From positions 1 to 12,482 of the forward strand of contig JAWRKD010000169.1 of the NCBI GenBank assembly GCA_040307135.1: a stretch of DNA of 12,482 nt. Reading direction: 5' to 3'. This document shows positions 6,137 through 11,859 of the stretch, in pieces (the stretch's first letter is position 1; every line of letters starts with the position of its first letter). The stretch is from Aminidesulfovibrio sp040307135. GTDB taxonomy: Bacteria; Desulfobacterota; Desulfovibrionia; Desulfovibrionales; Desulfovibrionaceae. The notes under the pieces are model-generated. The model worked only from the letters and a program-made list of their open reading frames with translations, ran no database searches and was not told the origin of the DNA. A program made the translations under genes and the position numbers.

Positions 6137-8407
6137 TCAGCGATAATAGAGATTCCTGCCGCCCATGGTCAAGAGCGCGTGGTGGAGATTCTTGCGCAGG
6201 TCGCGGCGGTCCCAGACGCCTTGGATGTGGCCGCGGGACAAGGCCTTCCAGCAGCTGTGGTAGTGCGGGGGCACGGCCATGCCCGTGGTTTCGTGGATGA
6301 CCCCGGGGCCGGCGAAGCCGATGTTGGCCGAGCGCACCGCGAACTGGTAGGGCGAGCAGCCCAGGAAGCTGGCCACCGGCCCGGCGTAGGAATTGGTGTC
6401 GTAGAGCACGAGGTAGAGCCCTCCGGCCTCGATGTAGCGGCGCACGGCCACGGTGCAGCGGGGCATCTGGATGACCCCGGCCACGCCCTCCTGGATGCGG
6501 ATGCCCGCTGTGCCGTGGATGTAGGCCAGGAAGGGATAGTGCTTGCGCCGGGCGCGCTCGGCCGCGCGCACGAACTTCTCGCCCTCGGCCGCGCCCACGC
6601 TGCCGCCGCGGAAGGGGTTGACCAGGGCCGCCACCACCGCGTTCACGCCCTCTATGGCCGTCTCGAAGGTGATGCAGGCGCTGGCCAGCCGCGTGTTCCG
6701 GCGGGTCTGGTCCAGCTTGAGGTCGAACCCCTCGTAGCCCAGGGGGTTCACGGACTCCAGCCCGGCGTCGAACTCGTAGGCCTCGCGGAAGCCCAGGACG
6801 TTGTGCAGGCACCACTGGTATTCCATGGGGAAATGGTGGCCGCAGTTGGCGCAGACCCCGGCGAACTCGTCGAACAGGTCCCTGGCCCAGAGGTCCGGGC
6901 AGCCGTGGGTGCGGGCGTTGGGACAGGTCACGGCCCGGTCCTCCAGGCTGCGCGGACTGACCCACTCCCAGCACTGCTCCGAGCGGCAGGAGCCCTCCTC
7001 GGGCCGGGAGAGCCGGGTGAGCATCTCCTGCACCTCGGGGGCGGGCTCGGGCAGGCCGCGCTCCGGCTCGGGCCGCCCGGCCAGGCGGCGCAGGGGCCGG
7101 ACAATGCGGCGCTTCAAGGCGTGGGCCTCGGCCTCCAGCTCCTCCATGACGTCCATGACCCGGCGCTTGTGGCGGCCCACCAGGTCGTGGCGGAAAAGCG
7201 TGAGCCCGGCCCAGACCGCGTCCTGGATCCCGGCGAAGAGGCGGCCGGCCCAGCTGCGCGGGTCGCGCCTGGCCCAGCGGCTCATGGCCAGGAAGCGCTG
7301 GCCCCGCTTCCAAACCAGACGGTCGCGGGCCCTGGCCCCCAGGTCCCAGCGCATGTACACGCTCTCCTCCCGCGAGACCGCCCGGCCGTCGCGGCGGCGC
7401 AGGGCCAGGCCGCGCACCAGCTTCATGCCCGCCACCTGGGACACGGCCTCGTTGGTGGCGTGGATCACCTCGCGCCGCAGGAGCCGGAAGAACTCGCCGT
7501 GGTCCGGCCTCGCGCCCAGGGGCGGCTCCTGGATCACGCGGTCCACGAAGCCCATGGAGAGGTTGTCCTGGGCCGTGATCTTGAGCCGCTCGGCGCAGCG
7601 CTCCACCAGCTCCGGCGTGGCGCGCTGGCCCGGCTTGAGTCCGGCCTCAATGGCCGCCGCGCCCTCGGGCGAAATGACCGAGTAGTAGCCGTGGGAGAGC
7701 ATGAGCCGCCGGTCGGCCAGGGCTATGGCCTCGGCCCCGCCCGAGCCGCCCTCGGAGAACACGGCCACCACGGGCACGCGCAGCCCGGCCATCTCGTAGA
7801 GGTTGCGGGCGATCTGCTGGGCCGCGCCGGGAAAGTCCTCCAGGGGATAAGCCCCGGGGGTGAAGACCCAGGCGTGCACCGGAATGTTCTCGGTCTCGGC
7901 CACCTTCATGGCCTGGAGCGCCTTGGCGTTGCCCCAGGGCTTGGCCGATCCGCCGTTGCGGAACTCCTCGCCGTGGCCCTTCTCGTGGCCGATGACCATC
8001 ACGGACTGGCTGAAGACCTTGCGCCCCACCCGGCGCAGGAGCGAGGCCCGGGCGATGAGCACGGCCGGGTCCAGGCTGTGCTCGCCCTGGCCGCCCATCT
8101 CGGCGTAGGAGTCATAGACGTTCTCCAGAACGTCCTTGAGGCAGAAGCGCTGGGGGTGGCGCACGATGCGCACCTTGTCCATGGGCCCGAGCTCGCTGTC
8201 CAGGCGGCGTTCCAGCAGGTCGAAAAGCTCCTCCAGGCGGGCCAGGGCGGCGTTCTGCTCCAGACGGTCCAGGCCCTGCTCCGCGGCCAGGAACTCGGCC
8301 AGCTTGGAGTCGAGCATGCGGATGGAGGCGTTCTCGCGGTCGCCGAAGATGTCCCGCACGTAGGTCAGGCGTTCGCGCAACGCAGCCACTCGCTTTTCGG
8401 TGTCCAT
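6137..8407 (-). CDS. Fused acyl-CoA carboxyltransferase, alpha (AccA-like) then beta (AccD-like)
   Basis: It moves CO2 from carboxybiotin to an acyl-CoA, giving malonyl-CoA if the substrate is acetyl-CoA. The 756-aa protein has an AccA-like half (about 1-330): helical N-terminus, TPGAYP (183-188), GGSGG (220-224) and SPEGAAAI. A basic Arg-rich linker (about 335-470) follows, then an AccD-like half. The beta zinc finger keeps C503-x15-C519-x2-C522, but its first pair is C495-x7-C503, and two further cysteines precede it (C474, C479). The usual SGGAR oxyanion loop reads T-A-G-I-R (633-637), followed by QE; GFAGPGVI is at 697-704. The order alpha-beta is opposite to the usual beta-alpha fusions, such as the carboxyltransferase part of eukaryotic ACC. 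The ATG follows the biotin carboxylase stop by one nucleotide (TGAcATG) with a poor ribosome site, so coupling is likely. Substrate other than acetyl-CoA is possible. Confidence 0.92.
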   Translation of the reverse strand: MDTEKRVAALRERLTYVRDIFGDRENASIRMLDSKLAEFLAAEQGLDRLEQNAALARLEELFDLLERRLDSELGPMDKVRIVRHPQRFCLKDVLENVYDSYAEMGGQGEHSLDPAVLIARASLLRRVGRKVFSQSVMVIGHEKGHGEEFRNGGSAKPWGNAKALQAMKVAETENIPVHAWVFTPGAYPLEDFPGAAQQIARNLYEMAGLRVPVVAVFSEGGSGGAEAIALADRRLMLSHGYYSVISPEGAAAIEAGLKPGQRATPELVERCAERLKITAQDNLSMGFVDRVIQEPPLGARPDHGEFFRLLRREVIHATNEAVSQVAGMKLVRGLALRRRDGRAVSREESVYMRWDLGARARDRLVWKRGQRFLAMSRWARRDPRSWAGRLFAGIQDAVWAGLTLFRHDLVGRHKRRVMDVMEELEAEAHALKRRIVRPLRRLAGRPEPERGLPEPAPEVQEMLTRLSRPEEGSCRSEQCWEWVSPRSLEDRAVTCPNARTHGCPDLWARDLFDEFAGVCANCGHHFPMEYQWCLHNVLGFREAYEFDAGLESVNPLGYEGFDLKLDQTRRNTRLASACITFETAIEGVNAVVAALVNPFRGGSVGAAEGEKFVRAAERARRKHYPFLAYIHGTAGIRIQEGVAGVIQMPRCTVAVRRYIEAGGLYLVLYDTNSYAGPVASFLGCSPYQFAVRSANIGFAGPGVIHETTGMAVPPHYHSCWKALSRGHIQGVWDRRDLRKNLHHALLTMGGRNLYYR

Positions 8408-8408
8408 G

Positions 8409-9821
8409 TCAGAACCGGAGGATGTCCGCGGTTTTCTGGCGCAGGAAGTCCAGGTTCACGCGCAGCGGCCCGCCGCCGGGGCCCACGCCCTCCAGGACCA
8501 CGCCGGCGAGGAACTCCAGGCCGCGGGCCTTGGCCTCGTCCAGGTCGCGTCCCCAGACGATGCCCAGGGCCAGGTTGGGGTCGAAGTCCGTGGGCACGTC
8601 GTAGGCCCGGTCCCGGGGCACGTGGGTGTGCACCGTGAGCCAGGGGCGCTCCGGAAAATCGAAACGTTCGATGCGGCCGGGCTGGGGCGCAAAGCGCTCG
8701 GCCGGGTCCTCGGCCACGATGCGGTACTCAATGCCCACGCCCTCGAAGGAAATATCCTCCTGGCCGTAGCCCAGGGGTTCGCCCAGGGCCAGGCGGATCT
8801 GCTCGGCCACCAGGTCCGGGGCCGGATTCCCGCTCACCCGGGCGATGGCTGCGGAGACCCCGTTCTCCACCTGGATGCGCGTGTTCACCTCCATGAGGAA
8901 GGGGTCGCCCTTGGGGGTCACGATCCACTCCCAGGTGCCTGCGGAGTCGTAGCCCACCTCCCGGGCCATGGCCAGGGAGTGCGCCACCACCTCGTCCAGG
9001 ACCCGGTTCGCGTCGAAGCCGTAGGCCAGGGACTGCGGCGCGAAGCCCGGGGCGGCCTCCACGCGCTTCTGGCGGCCCGGGCTCTGGATGGAGCAGTTGC
9101 GGGTGCCGAAGTGCACCAGGTCGCCCGCGGAGCGCCCGGCCAGGACCTGAACCTCGATGTGGTTGAAGTCCAGGATGCGCTGCTCGATGAGCACGCCCTC
9201 GTCCTGGAAATGACGCTTGGCGTAGTTGCGCACGCGGCGGAAGGCCCGGCGGAACTGGCCCGGGTCGTCCAGCTCCTCGATGCCCATGCCCCCGCCCCCG
9301 GCCGAGGCCTTGACCAGCACGAGCCCGTTCTCCACGCCCTGCTTGGCCTGGAAGGCGAACAGCCCGGCCGCGATCTCCTCGGCCTCCAGCTCGTCATAGA
9401 CCGGCCGGTCCGAGCCCGGAATGGTGGGCACGCCGAGCTTGCGGGCCAGGCGCTTGGTGTTGATCTTGTCGCCCAGGTCGCGGATGAGCCACCAGGACGG
9501 GCCGATGAAGCGCATGCGGCGCTCGCGCAGGCAGACCCGGCGGGCGAAGCGGAAGTCCTCGGCAAAGAAGCCGTAGCCCGGGTGGATGGCGGTGCAGCCC
9601 GCGGCGTCGGCCACGGACAAGAGCTCGTTGGCGTCGTGGTAGGAGGCGATGCGGAAGAGGGCCTGGGGCCCGCCCTGGGCCAGGGCCAGGGCCGCGTGGC
9701 CGGACTGGTGGTCGGCCGGGGTGACCACGCAGGCGAAGTCGTGGCCCAGGCGCAGGCAGGCCTGCAGGATGCGCACGGCGATCTCGCCGCGGTTGGCGAT
9801 GAGGATGCGCTCTCTGGCCAC
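8409..9821 (-). CDS. accC: Biotin carboxylase subunit (AccC-like), divergent
   Basis: This enzyme uses ATP and bicarbonate to carboxylate biotin on the carrier protein, the first half-reaction of acetyl/acyl-CoA carboxylase, in the cytoplasm. The 470-aa length is near the usual 450. It starts RILIANRGEIAVRI, has HPGYGFFAED (80-89), K119, the ATP lysine K171, a glycine-rich loop GGGG (175-178), the CSIQ...RQKRVE loop with its lysine, M-E-V-N-T-R-I-Q-V-E (310-319) and I-E-Y-R-I-x-A-E-D with the catalytic-type Arg367. The core catalytic residues are thus present. Departures are GGGGMG instead of GGGGRG, Asn320 instead of the usual His after VE, and loss of the PYYDSM-like segment (here PTDFDPNLAL). 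The start is GTG (9819-9821) with GGAG close upstream, 14 nt after the PilZ stop. It could serve propionyl- or another acyl-CoA carboxylase rather than fatty-acid synthesis. Confidence 0.92.
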   Translation of the reverse strand: MARERILIANRGEIAVRILQACLRLGHDFACVVTPADHQSGHAALALAQGGPQALFRIASYHDANELLSVADAAGCTAIHPGYGFFAEDFRFARRVCLRERRMRFIGPSWWLIRDLGDKINTKRLARKLGVPTIPGSDRPVYDELEAEEIAAGLFAFQAKQGVENGLVLVKASAGGGGMGIEELDDPGQFRRAFRRVRNYAKRHFQDEGVLIEQRILDFNHIEVQVLAGRSAGDLVHFGTRNCSIQSPGRQKRVEAAPGFAPQSLAYGFDANRVLDEVVAHSLAMAREVGYDSAGTWEWIVTPKGDPFLMEVNTRIQVENGVSAAIARVSGNPAPDLVAEQIRLALGEPLGYGQEDISFEGVGIEYRIVAEDPAERFAPQPGRIERFDFPERPWLTVHTHVPRDRAYDVPTDFDPNLALGIVWGRDLDEAKARGLEFLAGVVLEGVGPGGGPLRVNLDFLRQKTADILRF

Positions 9822-9835
9822 CCCGCTCCGGTCCC

Positions 9836-10216
9836 CTAGATTTCCTCTTTCTTGGCCTTGCGCAGTTCGATGAGCCGCTTCTGGACCTCCAGCACGAGCT
9901 TGTCCAGCTTCATCTCCTGGCGGCGGTCCAACCCCGCGAAGTTGCAGCCCACGATGCCGTTGTCCAGCACGCGCATGACCTTGCCCGTGATCTGGGTCAG
10001 GAATAGCTTCTTGGCCAGCAGGAGATCGAACTGGAAGCTCTGGCCCTCCTTGAACAGGCGGTTCTCTTCCAGAATGGCGAAGCCCGAGGCCGAGAGGTCC
10101 TTGACCTGGTACTCGCGGCCGGTGTCGGTGATGCGGATGAACAGGCCCGGCACGCGGGTGCGGAAGGCCTTGCGAAGCTGATCGTCGTCGTTGGGCATGC
10201 GCACGTCGAAATCCAT
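9836..10216 (-). CDS. PilZ-domain protein, probable c-di-GMP receptor
   Basis: PilZ domains bind the second messenger cyclic di-GMP and change the activity of partner proteins. This 126-aa protein is little more than the domain. An N-terminal acidic stretch (NDDDQ) is followed by R15-x3-R19 with R21, and by D40-L-S-A-S-G45, matching the two binding motifs RxxxR and D/NxSxxG. After the beta-barrel comes a charged C-terminal helix (about 97-126, ending KKEEI). The ATG at 10214-10216 has AGGGGGA (10221-10227) 4 nt upstream; a longer in-frame extension to 10309 runs into motB and is rejected. It lies 34 nt after the motB-like gene, so the natural partner is the stator just upstream, as in YcgR-type flagellar braking. 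The carboxylase genes follow after 14 nt, which makes a second link to lipid supply conceivable but unproven. Confidence 0.88.
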   Translation of the reverse strand: MDFDVRMPNDDDQLRKAFRTRVPGLFIRITDTGREYQVKDLSASGFAILEENRLFKEGQSFQFDLLLAKKLFLTQITGKVMRVLDNGIVGCNFAGLDRRQEMKLDKLVLEVQKRLIELRKAKKEEI

Positions 10217-10250
10217 GTGGTCCCCCTCTCTGGAAACGTCCCCTGGCCGG

Positions 10251-10991
10251 CTACTGCCCGCCCATGACCCGCTTCTCCAGGATGATCTCCACCCGGCGGT
10301 TGCGGGCACGATTCTCTTCGGTGTTGTTGGGATAGAGCGGGTCCATGTCCGCCAATCCCGTGGCCGTAAGCCGCTTGGGCTCGAGCCCCATCTGCATGAG
10401 CACGCGCAGCACGTTCACCGCGCGCATGGAGGAAAGCTCCCAGTTGTCGGCGTAGCGCGAGCCCACGGGCTTCACGTCGTCGGTGTAGCCGCGGATGTTC
10501 ACGGTCTGGTCCGGGTGACGGAAGAGGAAATCCTTGAGCCCGGTGAGGGCCTGCACGCCCTGGGCCGAGAGCTGGGCCTGGCCCGGCGCGAAGAGCACGT
10601 CCCCGGACAGCCGCAGGCTGATGACGCCGTTCTCGAAGTTGGCGCTCACCAGGCCTTCCATGCCCTTGGTGGTCTGGAGCGTCTTGACCTCGGCAAAGAC
10701 CTTGCGCTGGGACTCCACGATCTGCCGCCGCATGAGGGCCTGGTCGATGAGCACCCCGGCCTCCTCGCGGGTCACGCGGCTGGTGGCCACCTTGTCCATC
10801 TTGCCCTTGAGGGCCTTGGTCACGGACGAAAAGGTGTCCGAAAGCTTGCTCGTGTCCAGGGTGGACATGGAATAAAGCAGGATGAAGAAGCAGAGAAGCA
10901 ACATCGACATGTCGGCCGAGGTGACCAGCCAGGTCGTGTTGACCTCCTCCTCTTCGGGGTCCTGGATGATGGGCTTGTCGTCTTCGGCCAT
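10251..10991 (-). CDS. motB: MotB/PomB-type flagellar stator subunit with OmpA-like peptidoglycan-binding domain
   Basis: This is the B subunit of a flagellar stator: it anchors the ion-channel complex to peptidoglycan and carries the channel aspartate. The 246-aa product has an acidic cytoplasmic N-terminus (1-18), one membrane helix (about 22-43) with the expected ion-binding D27 in SADMSMLLLCFF, a periplasmic plug/linker region (about 48-110) and an OmpA-like domain (about 115-240). That domain contains GYTDD (168-172), NWELSSMRA (183-191) and NRRVEI (231-236). The helix with LLLCFF resembles sodium-type PomB more than E. coli MotB. ATG at 10989-10991 comes 3 nt after the motA stop, so the pair is coupled. 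It is the second gene of the run, followed by PilZ. Desulfovibrio-type genomes often carry several motAB pairs, and this one may be an accessory stator. Confidence 0.95.
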   Translation of the reverse strand: MAEDDKPIIQDPEEEEVNTTWLVTSADMSMLLLCFFILLYSMSTLDTSKLSDTFSSVTKALKGKMDKVATSRVTREEAGVLIDQALMRRQIVESQRKVFAEVKTLQTTKGMEGLVSANFENGVISLRLSGDVLFAPGQAQLSAQGVQALTGLKDFLFRHPDQTVNIRGYTDDVKPVGSRYADNWELSSMRAVNVLRVLMQMGLEPKRLTATGLADMDPLYPNNTEENRARNRRVEIILEKRVMGGQ

Positions 10992-10994
10992 GGC

Positions 10995-11741
10995 CTACTC
11001 CCGCTCCCTCGGCGCCAGGAAGGAGGACAGCTTCTCGTACACCAGCCGCGGGTTGTTGTTCTCCAGGATGGACTTGGCCCCCTCGAAGATGATCAGCAGA
11101 TGCAGCTCCTCCTGCAGGGTGCGTGCCTTGAGCTTGGCCGCGATGGGCACGAAGAAAAGCGTAGCCAGCACCGAGCCGTAGAACGAGGTCAGGATGGCCA
11201 CTGCCATGCCCGGGCCGATCTTGGAGGGGTCCGAGAGGTTCATGAGCATCTGGACCAGGCCGATGAGGGTGCCGAGCATGCCGAAGGACGGGGCCAGGCC
11301 GCCCAGGCGTTTGAAGACCTCCTGGGCCACCAGGTGGCGGCGTTTGAGCGAGGCGATCTCGATGGCCACGGTGTCGCGGATGAGCTGGGGGTCGGCGTTG
11401 TCCGCAATGAGCTGGCAGGACTTCTTGAGGATGACGTTCTCGGTCTGGACGTTCTCCAGGGCCAGCAGGCCCTCGCGGCGGCTGATCTCGGCCACCTTGA
11501 CCATGATGTTCACCACGTCGCGGTTGCGCACCTTGCGCGAGGCGAAGACCTTGAAGCCCGCGTAGAACGACTGTATCACTTCCTCGAAGGGGTGGGCCAC
11601 GCAGATGGCGCCCAGGGTGCCGCCCACCACGATCATGATGCTCGGCAGGTCCACGAACTGCAGCAGGGAGCCGCTGAACGAAATGGCCCCGATGACCAGC
11701 GAGAGACCGAAGAGGAGGCCGAGAAGGGTTGCGAAATCCAT
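10995..11741 (-). CDS. motA: MotA/PomA-type flagellar stator subunit
   Basis: This is the A subunit of the flagellar stator: with MotB it forms the inner-membrane ion channel and its cytoplasmic loop pushes on FliG. The 248-aa product shows the four-helix layout: helices near 4-22 and 32-50, a charged cytoplasmic loop (about 60-145), and helices near 150-168 and 178-200, followed by a charged C-tail. The conserved PSFGMLGTL segment places the functional proline at P151. Thr158 in helix 3 and Thr185-Ser186 in helix 4 match positions where sodium-type PomA has hydroxyl residues and E. coli MotA does not, so sodium coupling is a reasonable inference. A 53-codon in-frame extension to 11900 is rejected because it runs into the divergent gene and lacks membrane-protein character. 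The ribosome site is weak. This is the first gene of the eight-gene run. Confidence 0.95.
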   Translation of the reverse strand: MDFATLLGLLFGLSLVIGAISFSGSLLQFVDLPSIMIVVGGTLGAICVAHPFEEVIQSFYAGFKVFASRKVRNRDVVNIMVKVAEISRREGLLALENVQTENVILKKSCQLIADNADPQLIRDTVAIEIASLKRRHLVAQEVFKRLGGLAPSFGMLGTLIGLVQMLMNLSDPSKIGPGMAVAILTSFYGSVLATLFFVPIAAKLKARTLQEELHLLIIFEGAKSILENNNPRLVYEKLSSFLAPRERE

Positions 11742-11780
11742 AGAAGAGCCTACCCTGTCTGGTGGTGGTTCCTGGCCAAA

Positions 11781-11790
11781 TGTATAAGCC
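11781..11790 (-). promoter_or_regulatory. Candidate -10 region for the motA-led operon
   Basis: On the minus strand this reads GGCTTATACA, an extended -10-like element 40-49 nt before the motA ATG. No good TTGACA-like -35 is spaced correctly upstream. It overlaps the perfect 8-base palindrome CGTATACG (11790-11797). Except for one base it matches the candidate element in front of the lipoprotein unit. Because the region is short and divergent, elements for the plus-strand phosphorylase gene probably overlap it. Confidence 0.35.
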
Positions 11791-11824
11791 GTATACGCCC
11801 TTTCGGGCCCGTGGTCCAGTCTGG

Positions 11825-11839
11825 GGCCGGAAACCGGCC
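11825..11839 (+). promoter_or_regulatory. Hairpin in the leader of the purine nucleoside phosphorylase gene
   Basis: GGCCGG-AAA-CCGGCC forms a perfect 6-bp stem with a 3-nt loop, 20 nt before the ATG at 11860. There is no T-run after it, so it is not an intrinsic terminator on the plus strand. Downstream, GGAG of the ribosome site and CTCC beside the ATG are complementary, so the leader could fold over the start. Whether this regulates anything is unknown. Confidence 0.4.
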
Positions 11840-11859
11840 TGCCACGCGAGGAGAACTCC

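Noticed and set aside
6093..7313. Long N-terminal extension of the biotinyl-domain gene
   Set aside because: The upstream part is an out-of-frame reading of the carboxyltransferase gene; a ribosome site and the first sensible residues mark the GTG at 6092.
6179..8638. Very long plus-strand open frame (819 codons) antisense to the carboxyltransferase
   Set aside because: It is a high-GC shadow: composition is Gly/Ala/His/Val-rich with no domain, while the opposite strand encodes recognisable AccA and AccD motifs throughout.
8400..9839. Plus-strand open frame antisense to the biotin carboxylase
   Set aside because: Same cause; all biotin carboxylase motifs are on the minus strand.
11829..11848. 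Sigma-54-like promoter upstream of motA on the minus strand (TGGCAGG-N4-TTTC)
   Set aside because: The GG of -24 is present, but the essential GC of -12 reads TC, and it overlaps a perfect hairpin that explains the sequence better.
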